Assembly: GCA_020744425.1 (NCBI GenBank)
Contig: JAGMUV010000016.1
Location: 496,001 to 560,000 of the forward strand
Reading direction: 5' to 3'
Length of the DNA stretch: 64,000 nt
Source of the DNA: Dactylonectria macrodidyma
Taxonomy: Eukaryota; Ascomycota; Sordariomycetes; Hypocreales; Nectriaceae
The first letter of the stretch is position 1; each line of letters begins with the position of its first letter. The notes beneath the pieces are model-generated. The model was not told where the DNA came from and made no database searches. It saw nothing but the letters and a program-made list of their open reading frames with translations. The position numbers were made by a program, and so were the translations under genes. This document shows, one piece after another, positions 22,796-34,214 of this stretch.

Positions 22796-25700
22796 TTAAT
22801 CAATGTAGCGTAGTGGATACGGCGGATCGGTCAGCTGTTGAGCCTGACGGCGTTGTTGGTCAGCAAGGCGCATCTTCATCCCTGCCTTATAGTTAGCCAC
22901 AAACGCAGTACGTAGGAAACGCAGGCGTATAAACCTTCCGTGGGCGTGTGGTTATAGAGGCTCTGGCGGTCGAACGGCACCTCAAGGAGTAGGCCTTCCA
23001 GCGAGGTAACTCGTGAGACGGCAACATAACTAATACCGGCCTGGAAGTCGCGTGTAGCGAGGTCAGTAACTATCTGATCCTTCGTTAGGCTCTGGCATTT
23101 GTGAACAGTGATAGCAAATGCCACGATCAAGGGAAACTGGGTGCGAGCGCAGGTCTCGTTGCCCACTAGGAAATCACGCGTGACTGGAAGGATGGGTACG
23201 ATTTTCCTGCCCTCGTTCGTTGTTAGATACGGCGGCCCGTCATAGCTATCGAAATCCACCATAATAACCGCCGGAGGTTCTTCCCATGGGTTAGTGCCTT
23301 CGTTCCAGGCGATGTCGTATACAGTACCCTGGGCGCCGTTAACTAGGCCAGCTGGCTGCCATAGGTTAGTTGTAAGCATCACCCTGGCGCCTTTAGCAAC
23401 AGGGAACCTGTTAGATAGGTTGCCAGCGTTGTCGCTTGGCGCCTGCCCCGCGCCGTTGCCCCGATTCTTTGCCTCCACCTGTACTGCCGGGTCGTTGAGG
23501 TGCACCATATGCTCGTAATTGTACTCGTTGACCCGGGCCTTTGTAGAATACACCCGCAAAGCGGCCCTGAAGCTGTCAATCTCGCTCTGTGTTAGCTTGG
23601 CCTGTACCCGATTACTAAGGAGGTTCCATGACGGTATAGATAACTTAACTTCACGCAATTCCCGCAATGCCTGACGGAACTGGGCCTGATCATCGCCAGT
23701 TTGGCGCTGTACCGTGGTCAAGAAGATGGTGCGGTCAAACAGCCGGTAGGCCACCTGCCCTCTCCTTTCCAGCGGAGACAGGCTGGTGCTAGTCGAATAC
23801 AGCGGCTTTTGCCGGACGGGTGGTAACTGGAAGAAATCGCCCACCAGCAAGACGCTCACGCCACCAAAGAACTCGAGGCTACGCTGTGGGAAGGCCTGCC
23901 GTAGACGGGAATCGATCCGCGCTAGCTGCTCAAGCCCTAGCATGCTCTTTTCATCAATAACGAGGTACTTGACGTGCCGTAGGCGGGACTGAAGGGCGGC
24001 CGCATCGGCTGGGGGAAGGTCGGTAAAAGCACCACGTACTGGGAGACGTAGCAACGAATGTATGGTGCTGCCCTGTATCTGGTTACTCGCAACGCCTGTT
24101 GGCGCTACGCGGCAAATAGGGCTAGGATTCGGTAGGGCAGCCGCCTGAAGATGGGAGGAAAGCACCTTGATAAGGAAGGACTTGCCTGTACCACCACCAC
24201 CGTCAACGTGGAGAAGGATTTGAGTAGGATTTTGCGCCTGGAAGTGGCCCATGAAGGTGTCGTACACGAGCCGTTGTTGTGGGTTAAGCTGGTCACGCCA
24301 GTGAGGGCCAAGGAGCTCCACATCGTTGGCTATAGGGTGGCTAGCGATAAGGTCTTTCCAGTCGCCGTCTCGAATTTCCGGATAAGTACCTACATGCTGT
24401 GTCCAGTCGTAATTAACGTCGATATCGCGGCGGCCAAGTAGGTCAAGACCTTCCTGGGTAAGGGGGTTGTCAGGTAAAAGGGCGGCGAGGCGAATCCAGT
24501 CTTCGTCATCAAATTCCTCCTCTACAGGCAGAGCCTCGTATTGATCCTCTTGAGGCTGTAGTTGAGCCTCTTTTGGCCAGCCGTAATGGTCATCACCATG
24601 ACTGTGGTGTTGCCAACAATGCAAGAAAGCCTCAACGTGGGAACTGAAAAGTTGGCCGTCAAATGTCAGAAGCTCATCAACTCGGCGATGTGGGTGGTTC
24701 AATGTTAGCTTTACACGGCAGTAATCTGGCCACTGTTGACCTTCTGGATCAGCATGATAGCGAGGGAAGTAAACTAATACACGAGACCTGCCGTTAACAT
24801 TTCCTAGCTGCCATTGCTTCCACTTGGAAGGGTCCTTAGAGCGGAAATTCCAGTATTTGAGGAAGGAAACGTAGGTTAGGTCCTCTAGGGTTTCTGGGCG
24901 TTGACTGTACTTTTCATAGATATTAAAGGTCTCATCAACCTCATCGCTGTCTATATGTAGGGAGTGGGAATGCCTGTCAGGATGACGGCAGTCAACATAT
25001 AGGCAGGTTCGTGAGCCCTCCTGTAACGGCAGGCCGAGGAGCAAGTGGCAAACCTCCTGCTTTGAGTAATCCCGCTCAGCAACCAGCTGATTTAGGAGCT
25101 TTGACGTGAAGGAAATAAGGGGGTTATGGTCCTTGACCTGGGGCATCAGAGCTTTCCCAATCTGGGCAAAAGACTCACTTTTCTTTTCCGACTTGGAGCA
25201 GTATTTGGCTGCGTAATCGATTACCTGCTGTAGGCTCGTGCAGGGCGAGACATCTGTATTGGCTAGCCACGCAACGGTAAGCAAGCGGTTGTAGTGGTTA
25301 ATCTGGCTATCGTTCCGCTCGCCCCTGAAGCTCCAGTGCTTAGAATGAGGAACCTTGTCAAGGGAGGCTAGGAGGCGCTGCCCGTGAGGAAATCCAAAGC
25401 GGCACTCTACCTGCTTGGTATGCTTATTGAGCTGCATACAGTAGTTATTACAGCGGTGGCGTTGCACGCGGTTGACTACCATTGATAGGAACTGAACAGT
25501 AAGGGGATACTCTAATAGATTACTGATCAGGGGATTCCCTTCCCCAGGCGCCTGTATTCGCTGAGGCTCTGGGTTAACAGCAGATACGTGATATCCCCAG
25601 ATACGGGCGAATCGCTCCCGGGACTGATCATTGTCAGGATCTAAGTCTGGAGGGCTATTTAACCAATAGAGGCCGTGGTGGTGACTGGACCCCCTGCCCT

Positions 25701-27909
25701 GCCACTCATAGCGACCCCAAAAGTCCGTTAGGTTAAACTTCTGCTTTAGGACAATAGTTCTAAACAGCGTATAACGCTTATGGAAGTGGTAAGCGGCGAT
25801 GTGGGCGTTGTCTCTCAGTAGTTGCCGGGACAGGGCCATCCGGCTCGCCTCAGGAACTGCTTGCCACTCGTGGAATCGAGGCATATGACGGTATAGGGAT
25901 TCCCAGTGGTAATCAGCTGCACTTGCAGTAGCGAAAAGGCCAGGCCTGCCTAGATTATAGGCATATGCTTCCAATTCCTTCCTTTGCTTATATCAATACG
26001 GCCGGGTGCCCCTGATTACAGCGGCTTGGCGCGTGATCGACTGGATCAGTGCCTGAGCCTCTGGCTCGTCAGGCTTAGCCATCGCTTCTTCTAGGTCAGC
26101 GCGTGTAAGGGCTTGACGGCGGCCTTCGTGTTGCTTGACGAAGTAGTTGCTTCGCTTTCGGACCTGCGCACGTAACAGCGTGTTGAGGGCGACGAAGGGC
26201 CACGTCTTATGGCGGGCAAAACGTCCGTCTTGCCATCTCATCGCATGTGCAAGGTAGTCCTGGTACGTGATGCTCCGTAGGCGAGGCTCCACGAAGTCCG
26301 CCTTGCCGTCAGGGTAGAGGGTAGGGAACGCGAGCGTTAACAGCGGCTGGGAGCGGTTGAATTCGTTAATAGGGGTCCTGCGAATGGAAGGCAACGGCAT
26401 ATGGTGTTGAGCCTGCGCGCCAAGCGGCATATGCTCAAGATCAGCCATACGCTCAGGGTCAGGGGTACCATTAAGGAATCGGGACTGCAGGGCGTTTAAT
26501 TCGGTATCGGTAACCTGCAAATTCGGGATCGCTGATGCGTCGGCATCGCAAGGATCCTCTTCTACTACCTCCTCAACAGGGCCTTGGGGGACCTCGCCGT
26601 CAGGTATGTCAGCCACTTGGCTAGCAATGGAATCAACTATGCTGCCGTCAAGAGGAAGCCGTTGCAGGCGATCCTGCCTCACGACGATATCGCGATAGCC
26701 CGGGTGGTGGCGCTGTAGGTAATGCAGCCAAATCAACAGGCATGAGCGGCGTACCCGGAAATCGCGAGCAAACTGCTGCTGGAAGCGAGGGTCGCCCTCC
26801 ATATTAGGAGGCCGCAGGAGTACGATATCTAGCTCTTCAGGTAGGACTGGGAGCTCTTCAAATAGCCTACCAACGTTGCGAAGAAAGTGGACAACGTGGC
26901 CGCGGTATTTATATTGAGCGCCACGTACCTGTAGGACCTTCACGTGCACGTGAATCCTAGCAATAAGCATCTCCTCAACCATCGATAGATCAGGTAGATT
27001 GCCGGGGACTTCCCCAAAGTCAAGGTTATTCGTAGCGCTAAAGAAGTAGGGCTCGTCAGGGGCTCTCTCCCTGTCTCGACCAATGCAGCGGCTGCAGATT
27101 TGCAAGCTATTTCGCTTCATATCGAACCAATGCTCCCGGCAGCGAATGCAACTATGCATCTTATCGTCGTTCAGGGCAGTATAGAACTCCCGCACAAGAG
27201 CCTGATCCTCCTCACTAAGGGCAGGCAAGTTAAGGTCCCCTGTAAAAGGTGGATCAACGATCTGATCAAACTGTCGCTCTTGAGGCTCTGGCCGTGGCCG
27301 TGGGTTAAAGGTGCCTTGACGTGTATAACGGCCGCGGCAATGACCCTGTGGCAGTAATGAAGGTGTGGCAGGGAACGATTCCTGTGATATAGGCGTGCCT
27401 AACACAACAGGAGCCGTTGGAAGAGTGCCTTGAGGAATTGGCGTTTGAGGAATCGGCGTGCCCAGAACTACTGTTGGCAGGCTAAGGGTAGGAGTGATAG
27501 GGGAAGGTCCCTCTACCGCGCTTGGAGTAGATGGCCCCAGCAGAGGTCTAGGCAGTCCCTGGAGTGTGGGCGCCAGGCGACGGAATAAAGCAGGCGTGGC
27601 AGGAGGTTGTAAACCGTGTACAGACGCAGGCGTTGGCGCAGTCCGCCTTGGAGGCGTCAGGTTAGCTAGAGAATCGGTCCTTTTCGTTGCTCTGTGTGGC
27701 GATAGCCTCAAGGCGATATTCCGCATGGCAGCAACGGCAGCTCGGGATTCAGCTACACGTTCCCTTCGGCGTGCCCTACAGCTAGCACACTCTCCTGTAA
27801 ACTTCGTAGGGTCCTTGACGCTTCGAAATTCGACTTCGGGCAGGTCTTGCTTGCAGGTACGGCAGTTTCGAACTGCCTGGGGTATATCGTCCTCCATCTG
27901 GCCATACAT
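22796..27909 (-). pseudogene. Helitron Rep-helicase (RepHel), one internal TGA and one late frameshift
   Basis: One long minus-strand frame runs from the ATG at 27909 to 25996 and, after a single TGA at 25995-25993, continues in the same frame to about 22905. The N-terminal half has Cys-rich segments (CRTCKQDLPE, CASCRARRRE), Pro-rich repeats and a region like DUF6570 (CIRCREHWFDMKRNSLQICS). The Rep part has GRGSSHHHGLYWL and the tyrosine motif YAAKYCSK. The Pif1-type helicase has Walker A GGGGTGKS and Walker B VIDEKSMLG. Around the TGA the peptide reads GTRPY*YKQRKELEAY, where I would expect Trp. Near the end, a shift of frame gives a plausible tail (ANYKAGMKMRLADQQRR) ending at 22796. Replication-type (rolling-circle) transposase. 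The element ends were not resolved. With only two lesions it is a young copy. Confidence 0.85.
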
Positions 27910-29130
27910 ATATCATCTCTTATCCACCTAGACTGCTGGATATCGCTCGGGCAGGGAGGCTTGGCTTCGCGACGGCTTACGTCCAGTACTATGATAGATC
28001 TCGATAGAGAGCTTGTCTTTGAGGTAGTTAGATCAGGTCTGAATGATCAGGGAGGAAACTGCACCGCGTCCCGGAGGCAGGGTAACCGGGGAATCTTGAG
28101 AGGTAGGCCCGATGCGGGAGGTGATATGTGAACCTAGATACCGTTAGCAACCTGATGGGTTTGATAGATTCGACGGAACAGGGAAGCAGTCGCCACGTAG
28201 GTTTAATGTAAGGATTGCATTGAAGAAAAGAAGAACCTGAAAGCTCTTGGAGAGCTTGCCAAGCTAGCTAATTACCTGGTCAACGCTCAGGGGTTTGTGC
28301 GGCTTCATTTGGTGGCGTTATCAGCGGACCAATTCGTGCGCGAGTTGAGGACAGGCCAGGCCAATTAGCCAATCAGAGGAGGTTTTATGCTCAATTCTTT
28401 CTGACTGAGTAAAACGCCCTTCGGGCTGAATAACTGGGGCCTTCGTCCTCTTGACTTGGGCAGTGATCAAGGCCAATAGACTCTCTACAACTGTCAGGGC
28501 TGGTTACACACAAGGGAGTGAAGAGGGCAGACACGCTGCAAGATAGCAGCTAGCTAGTAGGAATGATGCTGGTGACTGTATTGATCTCTGACCCCTTTTT
28601 GCCTTCTTCCTCTAGTAGCTCTTCTTATAGCTAGGTCTAGTATCCCTCCTTCCCATACCCTAGCTAGCTAGCTGTAGCTTAGCTGCTTAGGTCTAGCTAG
28701 TTTGATTGGTCTTCTTAATCCTGAGACTCCGGCCCGGCCGGGTCTCTCGTAACCCGGTCGGAGCTCTCGGATCCGGCCGGTTGCGCTTAGCCCGTGTTCC
28801 ATAACTCCCTCAGCCACTGGCTAGCTGAAACCTAGCTGTGGCAAACCTGCGGCGTAGCTGCGACCTTGTGGCTGTTAGGTGCGGCCGCCACTGTGTGACG
28901 GTGGATTTCTGCAGTTAGGGCCCCATAGACCCTTTTTATGGCTTTTGGCCTCTGACAAGGCACCCCTTCTTTCGTGGGCGCGGCCCGCGCCCAGCAATCC
29001 TCCTGCGATTTCGCAGTGTCCTCATGCCCGGCCTGCCGGTAGCCGCGCGTTGCTGCACTTAACGCCCTCGTGATAGTTTGTTTGGCTAAGGCGTTCCTCT
29101 TCCCCTCTTGCAACTTCTCACACTTCCTCG
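27910..29130. other. Upstream of Helitron; low-complexity TAGCTAGC tract
   Basis: No supportable gene. It contains a GCCCTTCGGGC palindrome at 28409-28419 and a CTAGCTAGCTAG-rich stretch at 28545-28700. The Helitron 5' end should lie here, but I could not place it. Confidence 0.4.
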
Positions 29131-29141
29131 GTATATATCCT
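29131..29141 (+). promoter_or_regulatory. TATA box of the small four-exon gene
   Basis: GGTATATATCC, about 100 bp before the ATG at 29234. Confidence 0.45.
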
Positions 29142-29233
29142 TTTGCTAGTCGCTGTGGTGCTGCCGCTGGGCCGAAGGCGTAACGCTGCTAACTAGTTGC
29201 AGCCTTCGAACTTATCTCCCTGCCGCTGCCGCC

Positions 29234-30030
29234 ATGTCGTCGTATGTTTCGCTCGTGCTTCTAGTAGCGGTCTAGCAGCTAACTTCAAGCGATCTAGTCC
29301 CTGCTGCCGACGCTGCCTCGACGCTGCCACCTCGTGGAACCCCGAGAAGACCGCCCGCAAGGGTGCCCCTGTTGCGGCCCCAACGTCGTGCGCTCCCGCT
29401 GCTGGCTGTATGTTCGCTGTTCCCTCGCGGCGAGGTCGCTTGCTCATTTGATGATAGCCGCCTCCTCCAAGTGTTCCCGCTGCTCGAAGAATGGGAAACC
29501 ATGTGAGCCCGTGAGTCGCCTGTGTCTTGCTGCTGTTTCGTAGCTGACTTGCTGTAGCTTGCCCGCGCCGACCGACCAGTTTTGGTCTCTTTCTTTTCTT
29601 TTCTCGCTGCCGGGGACTACCCCGACACCAAGGCCGAGTATCTGGACTCCGCGGTATGTCCAATCTTGCTGCTGCTGGTTCGCTGCTAACTGGCTGGTAG
29701 GCCGTTCAGGCCGTCCGCACCCCGGCGCGCCGCCTCCTCCACCGCCTCAAGTTTGGGGACAAGTCTGCCCGCGCCCGCACCGCCGCCGCTGATGCCGCTG
29801 CTGCCGCCGCTCGAGAGGCCAGCGAGGCCGCTACTCGTGCGCAGCTGTTGGAGGTAACTAACCTCCAGGTGCAGATGGACATCGCCAACAATTTGCGCTG
29901 TCTGACCCAGATCCTGCTCCTGCAAGGTCGCTTCAAGGGCGAAGCTCTCTCGCTGCCTGTTCGCGTTGGTCCCGACACCATGCCTGCCGAGCTCTGCCTT
30001 AGTGACGAGGAGGAGGAGGATGAGGAATAA
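29234..30030 (+). CDS. Unknown protein with Cys knuckle, Ala-rich helix and acidic tail, 219 aa
   Basis: Exons are 29234-29254, 29298-29510, 29558-29653 and 29701-30030. The introns are 43, 47 and 47 nt, all GT-AG and all phase 0, and the total is in frame. The protein has a Cys-rich part (GCPCCGPNVVRSRCW, then CSRCSKNGKPCEP), a bridge AAGDYPDTKAEYLD, a basic HRLKFGDKS, an Ala-rich helix ADAAAAAAREASEAATRAQL, and a Glu-rich end DEEEEDEE. The C-x2-C-x6-C pattern resembles half of a Zn2Cys6 cluster or a gag-type knuckle. I recognise no named family. It sits between a Helitron and Ty3/hAT remnants, so it may belong to a mobile element. The first tiny exon is the least certain. Confidence 0.5.
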
Positions 30031-30167
30031 GTCTGGGTTGTTGCCTCTGGCTCGCTGGTGGTTCGCTGGTGGTGTCTTCGTTTTCTCGAGGCCTGGTTAG
30101 CCTGGCGTGGCTCTGCGGCTGGCCCCCGCCCCTTCAATCGGATATGTTTTGTTTGGTGATTATTTCG

Positions 30168-30475
30168 TTATATGTTCTTGCTGCGGAGGTCCTGCTCATA
30201 CGCTGCTGGGTAGCTGGTGTCTGAGAAGTCCCGTCTGCCAATCCACGAATTTTCCGCCTCGTCATATCCAACCCATTTTACGAGGTAACGCCTGTTATAT
30301 CTAGGGCCGCGATGCGCAAGTATTGACTCAATTTCGTAGACTTCTTCATCGAGGAAGGGGTTATCTTCCAGCGTGCTCGCTGCTGGATCGTTACCGTTCC
30401 ATTTCTCTAGGTTAGAGATATGGAATACGTTATGCAGTCTTGATCGTGGTGGTAGCTCGAAGGCACAATCTTTGA
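30168..30475 (-). pseudogene. Ty3/Gypsy integrase C-terminus with chromodomain (fragment)
   Basis: The minus-strand frame reads CAFELPPRSRLHNVFHISNL, then VYEIESILAHRGPRYNRRYL and VKWVGYDEAENSWI. This is the end of a chromointegrase: an SH3-like NVFHISNL block, then a chromodomain with its aromatic cage residues. No reverse transcriptase or LTR is nearby. The fragment is joined back to back with a hAT fragment at about 30470, so it marks an old rearrangement point. Confidence 0.75.
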
Positions 30476-31307
30476 AGAAGTTGAGGATCCAGTGAGCAAG
30501 GAGAAGAAGGACGTCGAAGTCGCCATCTACGACGGGCTCGATAGCAGAACCCGTAGATTGCTCAAGGTCTTTATCAAGCTCGGATGGAAGAAGCTGCACA
30601 AGTACTACAACCGTCTGACTAGCGCAGCTTATGTCGGCGCTGTTGTCTTCAACCCGGCGAAGAAGTGGCGCCTTCTCGATCAACTGTGGTCTCGAGTGCC
30701 TTCCCGTAAGGCCAAGGGTTGGCGATTAGAGTACGAATCCAAGCTCTTGGAGATCTGGGAGAGTTACAGGGAACGCGACGTTGACTACGAAGTCTTCGCT
30801 ACATCTGACGAGGCCTCAATGGATTACATTGAGCGGAGACTTGCCAGGAGTGTAGCTGGGTCGCCATGCGCCCAGGGTTCGTCCTTGGCAGCGTCCAGTG
30901 CCCGCAAGAGCACCCGAAAGACGAAACACACGACAGCGGGAGCGACTGCTGATGACGAATATGCTCGGGACTGTGCTGAGGATGTTGTCAACAGTCACCA
31001 CTACAGAAGCAGACCGATTGACTGGTGGAAAATCAACAGGAATCGGTACCCGTGACTGTCTCTGATGGCGGTTGATATGCTCACCATCCCATCGTCGTCT
31101 GCGGAGAGCGAGAGGACATTTAGCAGTGCAGGACGTATGACGGCACCGTTGAGAAGCCGGCTGAGGAGGGAGATAGTGGGGATGGCTCAGTGCATTCGAT
31201 CGTGGAGTAAAGCTGGGATCTACACGCCTTCACTGCCGCTGGTTAGCCTCAGTGATGATCAATGGGTTGACGCACTTGCGTCGCTGAAGGGGACGAGTGA
31301 CATTTAA
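30468..31307 (+). pseudogene. hAT transposase C-terminal part, one in-frame TGA
   Basis: The plus-strand frame reads KLHKYYNRLTSAAYVGAVVF, WKINRNRYP, a TGA at 31053-31055, then LSLMAVDMLTIPSSSAESER and TFSSAGRMTAPLRSRL. This is the hAT C-terminal dimerisation domain. The TGA stands where Arg (CGA) would fit, a C-to-T change. The N-terminal two-thirds are missing. Confidence 0.8.
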
Positions 31308-31489
31308 TCTGCCTAGTACCTGCCTTTGCACAATTGACGATGTTCTGCGATGTCTTATCTGAAGCCGTGATACCTTCTAAACCCGCTCTGCACCTCTCAC
31401 CACTCTTCTGTCGGGGTATGACGGCATGACGGCCTGGTGATGATGACAACGGTCCATTTGGTTCTAGGTCCTATTGGTGTTTCGGTCTC

Positions 31490-31800
31490 CGCCGGGATTA
31501 GTTCTACGTTCGATCGAGTTCGAATCGAATTCGATCGAATCTTGGCATTCGATAGATATCGAATCTACGGAAGACATGTTCGATTCGAGTCGAATCTACG
31601 GCACAAGAATTGTGGCGCGTTCGATTCGATACGAATCTGCGGGAGATGTGTTCGATTCGAGTGGAATCTACAGGACAAGGATTGTGGCACGTTCGATTCG
31701 ATACGAATCTGTGGGAGATGCGTCCGATTCGATTCGAATCTACGGGGTCACATTCGATTCGAACGCCAAGCCTTGGCGTTCGATTCGATAGATTCGTAAG
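31490..31800. repeat. TTCGATTCGA-rich tandem repeat
   Basis: Four to five degenerate units of roughly 50-65 bp contain TTCGATTCGA(A/G)TCGAATCT and CTACGG(A/C)AGA blocks, with many TCGAATCGA palindromes. All reading frames are open across it, which explains the spurious ORFs here. It lies between the hAT remnant and the DDE-SAP remnant. Confidence 0.75.
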
Positions 31801-31890
31801 ATGTCCACGCCTGCCTAGAAAGTCCTAGATGAAAGTCCTACGATCTAAGTTTAGGACTACAAACTTTAATCCTGAACCTTAATCCTGAAG

Positions 31891-32985
31891 TTGAGGGTGT
31901 ACCCTCCAACATTCAACATGATCCTATCATCCCCAAAACGCCGCTTTCAGAAGCGCCTTATACTTAACCTCGACGAAACCCCAATTCCATTCGAATTCCT
32001 GGACGGAGAAACGTGGGATTTCAAGGGCGCCAAAACTATTGCCGGTCACACTGACCGTAGCGGGTGGAACAAGCGGCAAGCAACTCTGATATTATATATC
32101 TCTGCAGATGGAATACACAGGCTTCAGCCGAAGCTTATATTTCATGGTGTTCCTACTGAAGAAGGCGGTCAAATCTGGGAAAAGGAGGGTCATCTCTACC
32201 ATCCTGACGTTACTGTGGCATATAACAAAACTGCATACAACAACGAAGAGCTTCTCTTACGATGGATCGAAGAGGAACTCACGCCCTTAACTACAGAGGA
32301 TGATGAAGTCACGCTCTTAGTCATGGACGCAGCCACGTTCCATAACACCGAAGAAATCAAGAGAAAACTCAGAGACCAGAACATCACGCTGGCGCTCATT
32401 CCAGGATGTTGTACAAGCCTAGTGCAACCTCTAGATATGGCGGTCAATAAGCCGTTCAAGCAGTGGCTAGAGGAGGCAACTGATAAGTATGTGGAATGCA
32501 AGGAGAGAGAGGAAGGGCCGGATTTCAAGTGGTCTGTCAGTGATAAGCGGATTATGATAACATATATCGTAGCTGAGGCGATCCAACGGCTCATTATAAA
32601 GGCAGATATGGTGAAGAAGGCATTCCTGAACTGTGGAATCAGCGTACGGCATGACGGCTTGGAGGACTGCTTCATCAACACCAAGGATATCCCTGCTGAA
32701 AAGATTGACTTTACAGGGTGGGAAATAGCGGAGCAAATCCCGGTCAAACTGGAAGACGAAATGGACCCGTCATTTGACGAGGATGAGATGATTTCTATGG
32801 ATGACGACGATTTATTAACGATGACACGATATCATGAGAAGAAGGTCAAGGATTTGCAAAGACAACTGAAGGAGAGAGGCCTTAAAATCTCAGGGAAGAA
32901 GGCAGAGTTAGTTCGACGGCTGCAGGACCATGACTCGCAGAGAACTCAACCATCAGAAGTCAGAGACACTACCTATTGCAGCTAA
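31891..32985 (+). pseudogene. pogo-like DDE transposase with SAP-like tail, 5' truncated
   Basis: The open frame lacks an ATG near its start and begins inside a DDE nuclease: first Asp in LILNLDETPIPFE, second in LLVMDAATFHN, third in SLVQPLDMAVNKPFK. Conserved SGWNKRQATLILYI and YNKTAYNNEELLLRWI blocks are present. The end (LKERGLKISGKKAELVRRLQ) matches the SAP DNA-binding motif. Acidic linkers (EDEMDPSFDEDEM) lie before it. The N-terminal helix-turn-helix is missing, and the sequence before it is the satellite-like repeat. The remaining 364 codons are free of stops, so decay is recent. Confidence 0.75.
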
Positions 32986-33016
32986 GATCACTAGCATCAT
33001 CAGTAGATATCATGAC

Positions 33017-33404
33017 CTAGTCATCTTGCCAAAAGAACACAATCCCCCCTCGCCATTCCCTCTCAATGCCGAGACGCCAGTCCATTTTCCTCCACCTATT
33101 CCCGTAGCTCTCAGGACGGCAAAACACCACTTTCTTAGCGTCCAAGACATCTTCAACTAAGGGCCTACTAGCCTCTCTTACCCAGCCATGATGAGACCCA
33201 TCTTTTGTAAGGGAAATGCCGGTATTTACATCGGGGGTCGAGGGAACCCGGTACTCGAGGGTGTAGATTTGTCCGAGCTCGAAGCACGAGGCGGTCTCGT
33301 AGTCGTCTGTTATATCTGATTGGTTAGCGCAGAGCCTCACAACAGTGACCAAAACTCCAAAAACACACATATCACGTCTAGGAAGCCGGCGGCAGTCATT
33401 TTCG
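33017..33404 (-). pseudogene. Unrecognised gene fragment, left of a deleted hAT element
   Basis: A possible start MTAAGFLD (33404) is followed by a candidate intron and by DYETASCFELGQIYTLEYRV, TGISLTKDGSHHGWVREAS and KKVVFCRPES. Codon choice and content look protein-like but I recognise no family. The fragment lies 27 bp from the hAT derivative at 33431, on the same strand as the coding fragment on its other side. Confidence 0.3.
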
Positions 33405-33430
33405 TAGTTAGAAGCCGCGTTGGGTTGTGT

Positions 33431-34204
33431 CAGCGCTCTCAACAAGACAAGCCTAACCAAGACAAGACAAGCCAAGTCAAGTCAAGCCAAGTCAAGTTGA
33501 CCATCTTATCAATCAAGACGGCTTTTTTAGCTGGCTTGACTTGTCTTGATACCGGCTTGGTAAGCAGGGACCCTATGGTGGTCATAGCCACGGTGGCTTG
33601 GATGGTAAAAATCCTGCTGGCACGGCCAAAAGTTAGCCCCGAGCACCACGCTCATCACCGTCAAGATGTCCGATATTGACGATACCTCTTCGGTGACCGC
33701 CCCCTCGGAAGCAGTTACCGAGACGGCCAGCCAGCCTCGACCCTGTACACGAGATCCGCCACGGCCGGAAGCGCCGCGTTTGGAACCTATCTACGAAGAC
33801 GAGGCGGCTGAAGATCCTTTCGAGTGGTGGCGGCAGAGAGAAGGACATTCCACGGCTTGCGAGGATGGCGTACGATGTCCTGTCTATTCCTTCGACGGCG
33901 TGCGAGTGTGAGAGGATCTTCAGCCTCGCCAAGCTTTTGGTTGGCACGCGGTGACACTCTCTCCAAGATCTGACGATGGAGATGCTCACGTGTGTGAAGT
34001 TTTGGTGGCGGAATCCACTGATCTAACGTCGGGTCCTTGTTCTAGATGGCTGCTTTGTCCGTAGATGCCAGTCTGCAGTTGAGCTCACGATGGCCGGCCT
34101 GCTTACTAACACGGCTTGAATAGGCTTGACAAGATATCAAGACAAGCCAAGTCAAGTCAAGCCAGAGCTCTGGCTTGTCTTGACTTGACTTGTTGAGAGC
34201 GCTG
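33431..34204 (+). mobile_element. 774-bp internally deleted hAT element
   Basis: The ends are inverted repeats CAGCGCTCTCAACAAG followed by (T/A)CAAG-type repeats (CAAGCCAAGTCAAGTC), and a second inverted pair lies around 34150-34190. Inside, the plus strand starts MSDIDDTSSVTAPSEAVTET and soon joins the hAT C-terminal domain DPFEWWRQRE, then, after a 1-nt shift, DIPRLARMAYDVLSIPSTAC and ECERIFSLAKLLVG. The N-terminus and the dimerisation domain are therefore fused by an internal deletion, the usual origin of non-autonomous elements. No 8-bp duplication is visible. Confidence 0.8.
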
Positions 34205-34214
34205 GCCTCCGACA

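Noticed and set aside
24105..24441. Plus-strand ORFs within the Helitron
   Set aside because: Shadows of the RepHel coding strand.
25993..25995. RIP as cause of the Helitron stop codon
   Set aside because: The change is TGG to TGA, not the TpG-to-TpA context that RIP prefers; surrounding codons show no excess of such changes by eye.
29706..30137. 143-codon minus-strand ORF
   Set aside because: Antisense shadow of the Ala-rich exon of the 29234-30030 gene.
31437..31799. 105-120-codon ORFs rich in Asp/Ser/Arg
   Set aside because: Arise from the TTCGATTCGA repeat being open in all frames.
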